From: an uncultured Robiginitomaculum sp.
GTDB taxonomy: Bacteria > Pseudomonadota > Alphaproteobacteria > Caulobacterales > Maricaulaceae
Length of the DNA stretch: 39,503 nucleotides
Direction of reading: 5' to 3'
NCBI GenBank assembly: GCA_938015875.1
Contig: CALLXE010000018.1
Span: 1-39,503, forward strand
The position numbers and the translations under genes are program-made. Below the pieces are notes generated by a model. The model saw nothing but the letters and a program-made list of their open reading frames with translations. It made no database searches and was not told the DNA's origin. Below, piece by piece: positions 24,489 through 34,192 of the stretch (position 1 is its first letter; each line of letters begins with the position of its first letter).

Positions 24489-25988
24489 CTAAAATGTCGG
24501 AATAATGAATGCGCTGTCTTCGGTCTGTGCCTCGGGCGCAGGCCATCTTTGCGTCACGGTTTTTACCTTGGTATAAAATCGCAAGCCTTCCATGCCGTAT
24601 TGATTGGCATCACCGAAGGCGGAGCGTTTCCAGCCACCAAAGCTGTGATAAGCGACCGGCACGGGGATCGGAACATTAATGCCGACCATGCCGACCTCAA
24701 CGCGGTCTGCAAATTCACGGGCAACCCGGCCGTTTTGCGTAAAGATCGCCACGCCGTTTCCGTATTGATGCGCCGACGGCAGTTTCAGCGCCTCTTCAAA
24801 ATTATCCGCGCGCACAATCTGCAAAACCGGCCCAAAAATCTCGTCTTGGTAAGTCTCCATATCGGCGGTCACATTGTCTAAAAGCGACGGCCCGATGAAA
24901 AATCCGTCTTCATAGCCCTGTAGTTTAAAATCACGGCCATCGACCAAAAGACTCGCGCCCTCATCAACAGCTTTGGTGACTTGCGCTTTAATCGAGTCGC
25001 GGTGAACTTTCGACACGACCGGACCATAATCTGCGTCCGGGTCTTCTGAAACACCCACTTTCATGGCTTCAATGGCAGGCAGCATTTTCTCCAGAAACCG
25101 CTCCGCCGTTCCCGCGCCCACAGGGACAACAACCGGCAGCGCCATACACCGCTCTCCGGCTGAGCCATAAGCCGCGCCAAGAATGTCTTTGACCGCTTGG
25201 TCCATATTGGCGTCAGGCATAATGATGCCGTGGTTTTTCGCGCCGCCCATACATTGCGCGCGCTTGCCGTTTGCGGTGGCGCGGGCGTAAACATATTGCG
25301 CGATATCAGAGCTGCCGACAAAGCTGACGGCAGCAATGGTGGGGTGGTCACAAATGGCGTCGACAATGTCTTTGTCGCCATTGATACATTGCAGCAGGCC
25401 GGCCGGACCGCCGGCTTCAACAAACAATTCCGCAAGACGCATCGGAACGCTCGGGTCTTTTTCAGACGGCTTTAAAATGCAGGCATTTCCGGTCGCGATC
25501 GCCATGCCAAACATCCACATCGGGATCATCGCAGGAAAGTTAAAAGGGGTTATGCCGGCGACAACGCCCAACGGCTTGCGCATTGAATAGACATCAATTT
25601 CCGGGCCTGCACCGTATGTGTGCTCACCTTTTTGACCGTGAGGCACGCCGCAGGCAAATTCGATGACGTCAATACCGCGAATAACATCGCCGCGACTGTC
25701 AGCAATCACTTTGCCGTGCTCCGACGAGAGCAACGCTGCAAGATCGTCCATGTTATCTTCAACTGATTTTTTATAGGCAAACAGAATGCGGGATCGTTTT
25801 TGCGGGTTCGTCGCCGCCCAAATCACTTGAGCCTTGGCCGCAGATTTCACGGCAGCATCAAGCTCGGCCGACGTCGCCATAGACACTTTTGCCTGCACAG
25901 CACCGGTATTCGGGTTGTAAATATCTTTGCTGCGCGGCCCCGTACCTGCAACGCGATTTCCGTCAATGTAATGGCCAATATTGTTCAT
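24489..25988 (-). CDS. mmsA: methylmalonate-semialdehyde dehydrogenase (CoA-acylating)
   Basis: This 499-aa aldehyde dehydrogenase is of the MmsA type. It has the NAD-binding ITPFNFPAMIPMWMF and LKPSEKDPSVPMRLAEL segments, FVGSSDIAQYVY, and catalytic Cys281 in SAGERCMALPV. The general-base Glu of ordinary aldehyde dehydrogenases is replaced (MGGAKNH), as in CoA-acylating members. The product is propionyl-CoA. The start at 25988 (MNNIGHYIDG) has AGGG 7 bases before it and gives the normal family length. A longer frame opens at 26030 but adds an unrelated polar lead. It is first in the mmsA–hydrolase–mmsB operon. Confidence 0.95.
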   Translation of the reverse strand: MNNIGHYIDGNRVAGTGPRSKDIYNPNTGAVQAKVSMATSAELDAAVKSAAKAQVIWAATNPQKRSRILFAYKKSVEDNMDDLAALLSSEHGKVIADSRGDVIRGIDVIEFACGVPHGQKGEHTYGAGPEIDVYSMRKPLGVVAGITPFNFPAMIPMWMFGMAIATGNACILKPSEKDPSVPMRLAELFVEAGGPAGLLQCINGDKDIVDAICDHPTIAAVSFVGSSDIAQYVYARATANGKRAQCMGGAKNHGIIMPDANMDQAVKDILGAAYGSAGERCMALPVVVPVGAGTAERFLEKMLPAIEAMKVGVSEDPDADYGPVVSKVHRDSIKAQVTKAVDEGASLLVDGRDFKLQGYEDGFFIGPSLLDNVTADMETYQDEIFGPVLQIVRADNFEEALKLPSAHQYGNGVAIFTQNGRVAREFADRVEVGMVGINVPIPVPVAYHSFGGWKRSAFGDANQYGMEGLRFYTKVKTVTQRWPAPEAQTEDSAFIIPTF

Positions 25989-26379
25989 GTCGTTTCCCTG
26001 ATCTTTGCTTTGGGATAGAGTAATAGACACAGGGCGCGCCGCGTAAACAATAATTTATTCAAACCGCCCCACATCCCGAATACCGGTAATACCATATAAT
26101 AATTTCGCATGTTTTCCGGAACAATGTCCGTACCCGGTCATCAATGCAGCAAGACGCCGCAACCCGGCGGCCTCGTGATAAAGAGGAGTAAAACCAACCG
26201 GGTTTTACCGCAGTTTCCGAAACTCCGGACAAGCCGCGTAAACTGCGAAGAAATTTGTAACTTTAAGTCCGGCTTCGGTCGGGCTTTTGTGATCATTACC
26301 CGCTGTTCTTTATTTAAAGTGCAGAAACGCTCAAGCGGATACAGCTTGCAAATGTATCGGGCGAGCCTATCTTTGCCTT
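25989..26379. other. gene-free divergent promoter interval (mmsA / uvrB)
   Basis: This interval of about 390 bp lies between two divergent genes. The only structure found is a hairpin, GTAAAACC (26188–26195) with GGTTTTAC (26201–26208). A 94-codon open frame across 26109–26393 shows no motif and overlaps uvrB in another frame, so it is not called. No SOS box could be recognised with confidence upstream of uvrB. Confidence 0.5.
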
Positions 26380-28551
26380 ATGAATTCTACTGAACCAAGA
26401 CAGATTGTCGGCTCCGGTCAGGCGCCCGCAACATGGGTGCCGCATCGCCCTGTCCGACCGGAAAAGGTCGAAGGCGGAAAACGCTTTCGCCTTGTCTCTG
26501 ATTTCGAGCCTAAAGGCGATCAACCCCAAGCCATTAAAGAGCTCTGCGAGGGACTCGCGGATCAAGAACGCGATCAGGTTTTGCTCGGCGTTACGGGCTC
26601 CGGCAAGACGTTTACTATGGCGAAGATCATTGAGCAGACCCAGCGTCCGGCTTTGATCCTTGCGCCGAATAAAACTTTGGCCGCGCAGCTTTACGGCGAG
26701 TTTAAATCTTTTTTCCCGGATAATGCTGTTGAATATTTTGTATCTTATTACGATTACTATCAGCCCGAAGCCTACGTGCCGCGCACGGATACTTTCATCG
26801 AAAAAGACAGCAGTGTTAATGAACAAATCGACCGCATGCGCCATGCCGCCACGCGGTCAATCTTAGAACGCGACGATTGCATTATCGTTGCGTCCGTGTC
26901 TTGCATATACGGCATTGGCTCGGTGGAAACCTATTCCGCCATGACTGTCGATATTGCCAAAGGCCAGACTCTGGATCAGCGCGCATTCATGCAACATCTC
27001 GTCGAGCTTCAATATCAGCGCAATGATGTCGGCTTTGCCCGCGGTACGTTCCGGGTGCGCGGCGACACGGTTGAAGTCTTTCCGGCCCATTATGATGATC
27101 GGGCCTGGAGATTTGATTTTTTCGGCGACGAAGTGGACTCCATTGCAGAATTTGAGCCCCTGACCGGCAAGACCCAGACGAAATTAAACACAGTACGTAT
27201 CTACGCCAATTCCCATTACGTGACGCCGCGCCCGACCCTTAACCAAGCCCTTAAGAAAATCAAAGCAGAACTGAACGACACCCTCGAGCGATTTGAAAAA
27301 GAGGGCAAATTGCTCGAAGCCCAGCGCCTTGCGCAGCGCACGGAATTTGATTTGGAAATGATGGCGGCGCAGGGTTTTTGCTCCGGCATTGAAAACTATA
27401 GCCGTTATTTGACGGGCCGCGCCCCGGGTGAACCACCGCCCACCATGTTTGAATATCTGCCGGATAATGCTCTGATATTCACCGATGAGAGCCATGTTTC
27501 CGTCTCGCAAATCGGCGCGATGAGCAAAGGCGACCGCAGCCGCAAATTGACCCTGACAGAGCATGGCTTTCGCCTGCCGTCGGCTATGGATAATCGTCCG
27601 CTGACGTTCGGGGAATGGGACGCCATGCGCCCGCAAACCGTGCATGTCTCGGCCACGCCCGGCGATTGGGAAATGGAACGCACCGGCGGCGTCTTTGTCG
27701 AACAAGTCATTCGCCCGACCGGCCTGATTGATCCGCCCGTTGAAATCCGCCCTGTTGCAAAAGACGGCGCATCGCAAGTTGACGATGTCATTGATGAAGT
27801 GCGCAAAACAACCGCAAAGGGCTTTCGTTCTCTGGTCACCACGCTGACGAAAAAAATGTCCGAAGACCTGACGGAATATATGCACGATCAGGGCATTAAG
27901 GTTCGCTATATGCACAGCGATATCGACACGTTAGAGCGCATCGAGATTATCCGCGATTTGCGTATGGGCGTGTTTGATGTGCTTATCGGAATTAACCTGC
28001 TGCGCGAAGGCTTAGACATTCCGGAATGCGCATTTGTCGGTATATTAGACGCCGATAAAGAAGGTTTTTTACGCTCTGAAACCTCCCTGATACAAACCAT
28101 TGGCCGGGCTGCGCGAAATTCCGAGGCTAAAGTTGTGCTCTACGCTGATCGCATTACGGGCTCGATGACCCGCGCTATGGAAGAAACAGATCGCCGCCGT
28201 GAACGGCAAATCGCGCATAATCTCGAGCATGGCATCACGCCGCAAACCGTCCTGCGCCAAGTCATGGGCCGCGTCGGTGATACGGATGAAGGCAAAGCCA
28301 TTCAGGCCGAGCGCGACAGCTACACCCCAACGGGTCAAAAGAAGAAAACCCGCGGATCCCGCAATCAGCCTTACGGTGAATTCCAAGAAGAAGCCGAACC
28401 GTTTATCGGACAAAACATGGCCGCTGTCATGGCCGATATGGAAAAACGCATGTTCATCGCCGCCGAAAACCTGGAGTTCGAAGAAGCGGCGCGGCTCCGC
28501 GATGAGATGAACCGTCTCAAGAAAGAAGCCGCGGATGCCGAAGGGGTTTAA
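26380..28551 (+). CDS. uvrB: UvrABC excinuclease subunit B
   Basis: This 723-aa damage-recognition helicase is the central subunit of nucleotide excision repair. The Walker A motif is [14 protein letters not shown] at about residues 68–81. The beta-hairpin that clamps DNA has [20 protein letters not shown]. The DEAD-type box is [15 protein letters not shown], the helicase motifs include [13 protein letters not shown] and QTIGRAARN, and the C-terminal UVR domain ([21 protein letters not shown]) binds UvrC. The ~35-residue N-terminal lead before [15 protein letters not shown] is common in alphaproteobacteria. No strong ribosome site precedes the ATG. It stands alone apart from a small membrane-protein gene 46 bases downstream. 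Confidence 0.97.
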   Translation: MNSTEPRQIVGSGQAPATWVPHRPVRPEKVEGGKRFRLVSDFEPKGDQPQAIKELCEGLADQERDQVLLGVTGSGKTFTMAKIIEQTQRPALILAPNKTLAAQLYGEFKSFFPDNAVEYFVSYYDYYQPEAYVPRTDTFIEKDSSVNEQIDRMRHAATRSILERDDCIIVASVSCIYGIGSVETYSAMTVDIAKGQTLDQRAFMQHLVELQYQRNDVGFARGTFRVRGDTVEVFPAHYDDRAWRFDFFGDEVDSIAEFEPLTGKTQTKLNTVRIYANSHYVTPRPTLNQALKKIKAELNDTLERFEKEGKLLEAQRLAQRTEFDLEMMAAQGFCSGIENYSRYLTGRAPGEPPPTMFEYLPDNALIFTDESHVSVSQIGAMSKGDRSRKLTLTEHGFRLPSAMDNRPLTFGEWDAMRPQTVHVSATPGDWEMERTGGVFVEQVIRPTGLIDPPVEIRPVAKDGASQVDDVIDEVRKTTAKGFRSLVTTLTKKMSEDLTEYMHDQGIKVRYMHSDIDTLERIEIIRDLRMGVFDVLIGINLLREGLDIPECAFVGILDADKEGFLRSETSLIQTIGRAARNSEAKVVLYADRITGSMTRAMEETDRRRERQIAHNLEHGITPQTVLRQVMGRVGDTDEGKAIQAERDSYTPTGQKKKTRGSRNQPYGEFQEEAEPFIGQNMAAVMADMEKRMFIAAENLEFEEAARLRDEMNRLKKEAADAEGV

Positions 28552-28597
28552 CGGAGACCACAAAGCCGGATAATTCTAATTTTCAGAGTCCATAATT

Positions 28598-28969
28598 ATG
28601 AAGAAAAAACGTAAACCATTCCTACTGCGACTTGGAAAATATGTATTCATAATCTCATTTATTGTGATGCTCATTTGCTTGTCGGTAATTTTGACTAATC
28701 GCGGTTTTGTTTTCAGAAACCGCGCGCATTTCGGTTCCGACTATATTGGTTGCGCGGCATTTGGCATGCTTGCAGGGGCTTGGATATGGATAAAAGGAAA
28801 ATACCCGCAAAATCATACCCCGCCGAGACCGTCCGCCCCATTGGTAAGACCTGCTTCATCTGTCTGCCTATCTTGTAATGGAACAGGACAAAGCAAGACA
28901 TATCGTAATGCCAAAGATGGGTTCGCTTACGGCCGGTGTTATGGCTGCGGCGGAACCGGGCGCTCCTGA
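28598..28969 (+). CDS. small membrane protein with DnaJ-like zinc motif
   Basis: This 123-aa protein is of unknown function. A basic start is followed by two hydrophobic segments (about 12–33 and 48–65), a Pro-rich linker, and a C-terminal CxxCxGxG pair: CLSCNGTG (about 89–96) and CYGCGGTG (about 114–121), 18 residues apart. These are one zinc centre of the DnaJ cysteine-rich domain, with the four cysteines intact, but there is no J domain. It could be a small zinc-binding membrane factor in protein quality control. Whether it is transcribed with uvrB is not clear, though no terminator is seen between them. Confidence 0.75.
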   Translation: MKKKRKPFLLRLGKYVFIISFIVMLICLSVILTNRGFVFRNRAHFGSDYIGCAAFGMLAGAWIWIKGKYPQNHTPPRPSAPLVRPASSVCLSCNGTGQSKTYRNAKDGFAYGRCYGCGGTGRS

Positions 28970-28976
28970 AAACACC

Positions 28977-31313
28977 TTAGTAGCTATACCCCAAGTTGAT
29001 GCCATATGTTCGCGGCGCGCCTCGAAATGTGGTGTCGCCGAAAAACCTGTAGGCCGAAGTCGCGTAATCCGAATTGCTGAGGTTACGACCCCAAAGTCCG
29101 AAACTGATTCCATTATTCATACGCCAAAGGGCAGAGGCGTCCATAACGCCATAACGGTTTTGGACGAATGAATTTACGATGGCTCCGCGCTCGACCCCAT
29201 CGACGCCGGTTGCAAATTCGCTTTGGACCTTCGCATTGACACCAATGTCCAAGTCTGTCGTATCCGAAACCGAAAGCGTATATTTAACCCCGGCGACCAA
29301 AGACAGATCGGAAGCAAATGGCAAGGCGTCACCGTCCAAATAGGCGTTCCCTTCAAAAGTCAGGTCAGTGTCATTAATTTCCGTGTCCTGCAAAGTCACG
29401 CTGCCGTAGACCTTCAAACCCTCAAGCGGCCTGACTTCGGCGTCAATCTCTATACCGTGTGAGGTAGCAGCAGAGAAATTCGATAATGAATTGAGCGAAA
29501 CGCTCGTGCCGTTTTCCAAAGTTACGCTGTCGAAAAACCGCGCTTGCGGGTCGCTGTAGTCATTATAAAAAGCGGCGATGTTAAAGTAGTATGCCGCGTC
29601 GGTAAGCTTCGCGCCCAGTTCAATTGTATCGACAGTTTCCGCACTAAACAGGCCGGCATTATCGAAATGAGTCGCATTGCTGATGACTTCGCCGTTAAAA
29701 CCGCCGCTTTTATATCCATTGGAATATTGTGCATAAAGCAAGGCATCTTCATTCATTTTATAACTGAGCCCCAAGTTCCCGCTCAATCGATTTTCATCAA
29801 TTTTATTTGCGCCCTCAGCAAGACCAAGATCATTTTGATTGTTTAGCCCCATCACACCATCGGGAAAATAATGACGACCTTCGCCTGACCCTTCAATCAC
29901 TTCAGACGTCAGGCGTACACCAAAATTGACGTCCAATTTTGACGTCAGACTATATCTGTTTTGACTGAAAAAGGCTGCAGTTCGGCGGTCTTGATTAATG
30001 AGCGATTCTAAGCTGTTAGCCGGATAGGGTATTGGTTCTTGGCCGACGATCATTCCGTTTTCAATTTTGTCGCGCAGAACAGGGTCACCATTGATATCCC
30101 GGACAATACGTTTATCGTCAGTCCCGACCCGCGAATTTGCTGCAATATAATTGCACGAACCTACATGCGTTGACGCGTTAAACTGCCCACACCAAACCTT
30201 GTAATTTTGGGAAAACTCTTCGGCTTCAAAGTACAGCCCGGCAATGGCCGTGTATTTATCAGACTCGCGCACTAATCGAATTTCTTGACTGAATTGATCA
30301 AAATCCCGATCATAGGAAAGGTTAGCATTCTGTCCGCCAAAGAAACTTGGCAAACCGGCAAAGTCAAACCCGTATTGCTGATTATATGTCTCAAACGCGG
30401 AAAGCGAGACCAATGAAAATTGCCCGAAGTTATGGTTGATCTCCACGCTCGCGCCATAGAATTCGTTATCCGTATCTTGAACGCCCGTAGACCCCACGGA
30501 GATTTCATGGTCACCCAAATTGGCCGAAGCGGCACGGCCTTCATTGCGCGGCGAGGCGTTGACGCCGTTATCTTCGGCATAATGCACGTTAAACAATACA
30601 TCCGTATTATCTGAAAGGCTCCAAGCCGCCAGAGCGCGCAGGCCAAATTCATCTCTTACGCCGCCGGCATCACTCGGCGCAGAAACGGCCGCGTCCGTAA
30701 CCACATTGTCAATCACCGGCCCTTGGGTCAGATAACGTCCTGAAAGGCGTAAGGACAATGCGTCGTTAACCGGGACAGTCGCCGCCGCGTTTAAATTAAC
30801 GCGATCGAATGTGCCGATTTCGCTGCGTATATATCCCTCAGATTCGCTGCCCGGACGGACGCTGACAAAATTAATCGCGCCGGCCGACGCATTGCGGCCA
30901 TAGAGCGTGCCTTGGGGCCCCTTAAGGACTTCGGCGCGCTGCATATCAAACAGCAGCGGCGATGTTTGCACATTGGTTGCCTGATATACGCCGTCTACAT
31001 AAACAGCCGTTGCCGTGGGTGTCAGCGCCTGATGGTCTACCGCGCCAATGCCGCGAATTTGAAACGCAATTTGGCTGCCATTGGCCACCGCAGCCTGAAG
31101 CCCCGCCACGCGCTGTGACAGCTCTTCAGCCCCGTCAAAACCCGCCAAAGCCGCGCCGTCAACCACGCTGATGGAGGCCGCAATGTCAGAGACCGGCGTT
31201 TGCGTTTTCGTCGCAGTGACAATGATGTCATCCGGCGTTTGTGACAAAGCTGTGCCGGCGAGTAAAAAGACAAGCAGCGCAGGCGCGCGGCGAATGGGAG
31301 TAGTAAGGGTCAT
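28977..31313 (-). CDS. TonB-dependent outer-membrane receptor (substrate unknown)
   Basis: This 778-aa protein has a signal peptide (cleavage near ALSQT, residue 25) and a TonB box-like DDIIVTATKTQTP. The plug domain (about 30–150: LSQRVAGLQA, FQIRGIGAVD, AEVLKGPQGTLYGRNASAGAINFV) leads into a full barrel ending in YGINLGYSY with the terminal aromatic residue. It resembles the broad siderophore/carbohydrate-type receptors of marine alphaproteobacteria. No specific ligand can be named. It is divergent from an M3 peptidase lipoprotein with 166 bp between the starts. A peptide or peptide-like substrate is possible from this neighbour, but that is only suggestive. Confidence 0.92.
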   Translation of the reverse strand: MTLTTPIRRAPALLVFLLAGTALSQTPDDIIVTATKTQTPVSDIAASISVVDGAALAGFDGAEELSQRVAGLQAAVANGSQIAFQIRGIGAVDHQALTPTATAVYVDGVYQATNVQTSPLLFDMQRAEVLKGPQGTLYGRNASAGAINFVSVRPGSESEGYIRSEIGTFDRVNLNAAATVPVNDALSLRLSGRYLTQGPVIDNVVTDAAVSAPSDAGGVRDEFGLRALAAWSLSDNTDVLFNVHYAEDNGVNASPRNEGRAASANLGDHEISVGSTGVQDTDNEFYGASVEINHNFGQFSLVSLSAFETYNQQYGFDFAGLPSFFGGQNANLSYDRDFDQFSQEIRLVRESDKYTAIAGLYFEAEEFSQNYKVWCGQFNASTHVGSCNYIAANSRVGTDDKRIVRDINGDPVLRDKIENGMIVGQEPIPYPANSLESLINQDRRTAAFFSQNRYSLTSKLDVNFGVRLTSEVIEGSGEGRHYFPDGVMGLNNQNDLGLAEGANKIDENRLSGNLGLSYKMNEDALLYAQYSNGYKSGGFNGEVISNATHFDNAGLFSAETVDTIELGAKLTDAAYYFNIAAFYNDYSDPQARFFDSVTLENGTSVSLNSLSNFSAATSHGIEIDAEVRPLEGLKVYGSVTLQDTEINDTDLTFEGNAYLDGDALPFASDLSLVAGVKYTLSVSDTTDLDIGVNAKVQSEFATGVDGVERGAIVNSFVQNRYGVMDASALWRMNNGISFGLWGRNLSNSDYATSAYRFFGDTTFRGAPRTYGINLGYSY

Positions 31314-31479
31314 AATGGGGCTTTCTGATTGCGGCGGCTGTATATCCTAATGTTGTGCAATATGCCAGCGCCTTAAAGCTGCGAGCCGGAGGTTCTTTTT
31401 CGTATATCGGCGCAAATTACCCCATTGCACCCGCAGACAAAACCGCTGATAATTTGCCTAATTAAAAAGAGGAAAAACC

Positions 31480-33639
31480 ATGACTTTCAATTTGAAGACA
31501 CTTGCGCTCGCAGCCTCTGTGATTGCGCTCTCATCGGCGGCGCTGACCGCCTGTAAACCGGTTGACACCGCGAAAGCTCCGACCATGGAGAAACAAGTTT
31601 TTACGCAGCCTATGCTCGCGGAATGGACAGGGCCCTATGGCGGCGTGCCGCCGTGGGATAAAATTGATCCGGCAACGTTCGAAGCCGATCTGACAACTGC
31701 GATGGAAGCATCCAAAGCCGAGATTGACGCCATTGCCGATAATTCGGCCGCACCGACATTTGAAAATACGATTGTGGCCATGGAGCGCAGCGGGCAAGCC
31801 CTTGACCGCGCGTCTACGCTGTTTGGCGTCCACGCAAGCAATTTGACCAATGACCAAATTCGGGAAATCTCGACAACTATGTCCCCGAAATTTTCGGCCT
31901 TTTATGATGGTATTAATCAAAATGAAAAATTGTTTGCCCGCGTCAAAACGGTTTATGAAAACATGGACGGATTGGACGCCGTTCAGAAGCGTCTTGTTAC
32001 TGACAGTTATCGCGGTTTTGTGCGTCAGGGCGCGAACCTGTCGGACGACGAAAAAGCCAAGCTGACAACGATCAATACCCGCCTGTCGGAACTGACCACG
32101 AAATTCGGGCAAAACGTTCAGCATGACGAAGAAAACTACCCGACGGTTATTTCCAAGAAGGCACGGCTTAAAGGTCTCCCCGACTGGCTTGTTGCGTCCA
32201 TGGAAAATGCGGCCAAGGGCCTGGGTGAAGACGGAAAATGGGCCGTAACCAATACGCGCTCTTCTATGGATCCGTTTCTGACTTATTCTGAAAATCGCAA
32301 ACTTCGCAAAACGGTTTGGGAGAAATATTATGGGCGCGGCGATAATGGCGATGCCTATGACAATAACGAAATCATCAGCGAGATTTTGCAGCTGCGCTAT
32401 CAACGTGCGCAGCTTCTGGGCTATGAAAGCCACGCTCATTGGGCTCTGGAAACGCGCATGGCCAAGACCCCGCAAAACGCGATTGACCTGATGGAAGCTG
32501 TCTGGCCGGCCGCCGTTGCCCGCGCCACTGAAGAAGTCGCCGATATGCAAGCCGTCGCGAATGCCGAGGGCGCGAACTTTAAAATCAAGCCTTGGGATTA
32601 TCGCTTCTACGCCGAAAAAGTGCGCAAGGATAAATACGACCTCGATTTCAACCTGGTCAAACCTTACATGCAGATGGAAAAACTGCGCGAAGGCATGTTT
32701 TATGCCGCCAACCGTCTTTACGGATTTGACTTTGAGCAAATCTCTGACGCGCCCGTCTTTCACGAAGATGTCCGCGTCTGGAAAGTATCCAAAGACGGCG
32801 AACTTGTCGGGCTATGGTATTTTGACCCGTATGCGCGCAAAGGCAAACGCTCCGGCGCTTGGATGAACGCCTACCGCACGCAGCATAAACTGGACGGACA
32901 GGACATCAAAGTCATCGTCTCTAACAACTCAAACTTTGTCAAAGGCGCGCCCGGAGAAACTGTTTTGATTTCTTGGGATGATGCCAACACAATGTTCCAT
33001 GAATTCGGTCATGCCCTGCACGGCCTGAACTCTGACGTGAAATATCCGGGTCAATCCGGAACCCGGGTCGCCCGCGATTATGTGGAATTCCCGAGCCAGC
33101 TTAACGAGCATTGGTTGTCCACACCGGAAGTCTTAAGCACTTACGCCGTGCATTACGAAACCGGAGAGCCTATTCCGCAGGACCTGCTGGATAAAATGGA
33201 AAAAGCGGCGACGTTTAACCAAGGCTTTTCTACCGTTGAATATCTGGGCAGCGCGCTGATCGATATGAAACTGCACATGGCCGGCGGCGATAAGATCGAC
33301 CCGGATAAATTTGAGCGCGAGACGCTGCAGGCGCTCGGCATGCCGCCGCAAATCGTTATGCGTCACCGCACGCCGCATTTCGGGCATATCTTTGCGGGCG
33401 GTTATTCTGCCGGCTATTACAGCTATTTATGGTCAGATACGCTGACAGCCGACGCCGCTGAAGCGTTTGAAGAAGCCGGCAGCTTCTATGACCCGGCCGT
33501 CGCCAAAAGCCTGCACGACAATATCATGAGTGTCGGCGATACAGTTGACCCGGCGGATGGTTTTAGGGCCTTCCGGGGACGCGACGTTTCCATCGCCCCG
33601 CTTATGCGCAAACGGGGATTCCCTGTTCCGAAGGAATAA
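31480..33639 (+). CDS. M3-family metallopeptidase lipoprotein (peptidyl-dipeptidase Dcp-like)
   Basis: This 719-aa zinc peptidase has a signal peptide with lipobox LTAC (Cys25), so it is exported and lipid-anchored. Most Dcp/OpdA relatives are cytoplasmic or lack this anchor. The catalytic site is FHEFGHALHG (H507, E508, H511), with the third zinc ligand expected in EFPSQLNEHW about 25 residues later. The helical N-domain (60–350) and the C-terminal GHIFAGGYSAGYYSYLWSD segment are typical of M3A. It would cut dipeptides from the C-terminus of oligopeptides. AGAGGAAAAACC precedes the ATG and a strong terminator follows. It is divergent from a TonB receptor. Confidence 0.93.
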   Translation: MTFNLKTLALAASVIALSSAALTACKPVDTAKAPTMEKQVFTQPMLAEWTGPYGGVPPWDKIDPATFEADLTTAMEASKAEIDAIADNSAAPTFENTIVAMERSGQALDRASTLFGVHASNLTNDQIREISTTMSPKFSAFYDGINQNEKLFARVKTVYENMDGLDAVQKRLVTDSYRGFVRQGANLSDDEKAKLTTINTRLSELTTKFGQNVQHDEENYPTVISKKARLKGLPDWLVASMENAAKGLGEDGKWAVTNTRSSMDPFLTYSENRKLRKTVWEKYYGRGDNGDAYDNNEIISEILQLRYQRAQLLGYESHAHWALETRMAKTPQNAIDLMEAVWPAAVARATEEVADMQAVANAEGANFKIKPWDYRFYAEKVRKDKYDLDFNLVKPYMQMEKLREGMFYAANRLYGFDFEQISDAPVFHEDVRVWKVSKDGELVGLWYFDPYARKGKRSGAWMNAYRTQHKLDGQDIKVIVSNNSNFVKGAPGETVLISWDDANTMFHEFGHALHGLNSDVKYPGQSGTRVARDYVEFPSQLNEHWLSTPEVLSTYAVHYETGEPIPQDLLDKMEKAATFNQGFSTVEYLGSALIDMKLHMAGGDKIDPDKFERETLQALGMPPQIVMRHRTPHFGHIFAGGYSAGYYSYLWSDTLTADAAEAFEEAGSFYDPAVAKSLHDNIMSVGDTVDPADGFRAFRGRDVSIAPLMRKRGFPVPKE

Positions 33640-33659
33640 GGCTCAGATAACTCTACAAT

Positions 33660-33694
33660 AAGCCGGCGGAGGAAAACCTTTAGCCGGCTTTTTT
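33660..33694 (+). terminator. rho-independent terminator after the M3 peptidase
   Basis: AAGCCGGC (33660–33667) pairs with GCCGGCTT (33683–33690) over a 15-base loop and ends in a T-run to 33694. The right arm contains the stop codon of the convergent small membrane-protein gene. Confidence 0.85.
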
Positions 33695-34096
33695 GCGCCG
33701 TATCGACAGGAGCGTTCCGGCGATCAGCGGCGCGACTACGGACGCCGTGGCAACAGAACTTGACGCGGCCCAATATGTTTCAAACACGCCGCTTGCGCCC
33801 ACGGCTTTGCGGGCTAAATGCGCGGCGACAAACGGCGCGGTGAAGACCGCCATACCGACATAGGCCGCCATGCGGATCCCCCGCCCCGTCCCGTGCAGCC
33901 GTGACCACAGCAAAAACAATAGGGGCCCGAGCAGCGCCAGCGCAATAACCGCCAAAGTAATGGCATGGTAAACATCCTCGCCGTTGACATAGGCCCGAAA
34001 CGGCGAATTTCGGTAACGCTGCACCGCCATAACATGCTGCGCGCAAAGACACACAAGCCCGAACGACACCAAGATTTTCGACACAAGCAGTTTCAT
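33680..34096 (-). CDS. small multi-helix membrane protein, unknown
   Basis: This 138-aa protein has hydrophobic stretches at about 5–24 (possibly a signal peptide ending AQHVMA), 45–63, 78–95 and 109–128, and a basic C-terminus (RRKKAG). No family was recognised and no catalytic motif is visible. It reads alone on the minus strand. Its stop lies inside the terminator hairpin of the convergent peptidase gene. The codon pattern is that of the host. Confidence that it is a real gene rests on the membrane pattern and its length. Confidence 0.65.
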   Translation of the reverse strand: MKLLVSKILVSFGLVCLCAQHVMAVQRYRNSPFRAYVNGEDVYHAITLAVIALALLGPLLFLLWSRLHGTGRGIRMAAYVGMAVFTAPFVAAHLARKAVGASGVFETYWAASSSVATASVVAPLIAGTLLSIRRKKAG

Positions 34097-34192
34097 AGCG
34101 CCCTTTCCCGTTTGGTTTGGTTTGCTTATGGCATTAACTGCTAAAGACGAAATTAAGGCGAAATTTGCGCATCTGCACCCCGGATTTCTCTA

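Noticed and set aside
26109-26393. 94-codon open frame upstream of uvrB
   Set aside because: It has no ribosome site, a low-complexity basic translation and overlaps the uvrB start in another frame.
31531-32763. 410-codon open frame on the minus strand opposite the M3 peptidase
   Set aside because: It is antisense to a clear peptidase gene, is rich in His, Arg and Phe as expected of a reverse frame, and has no motif.
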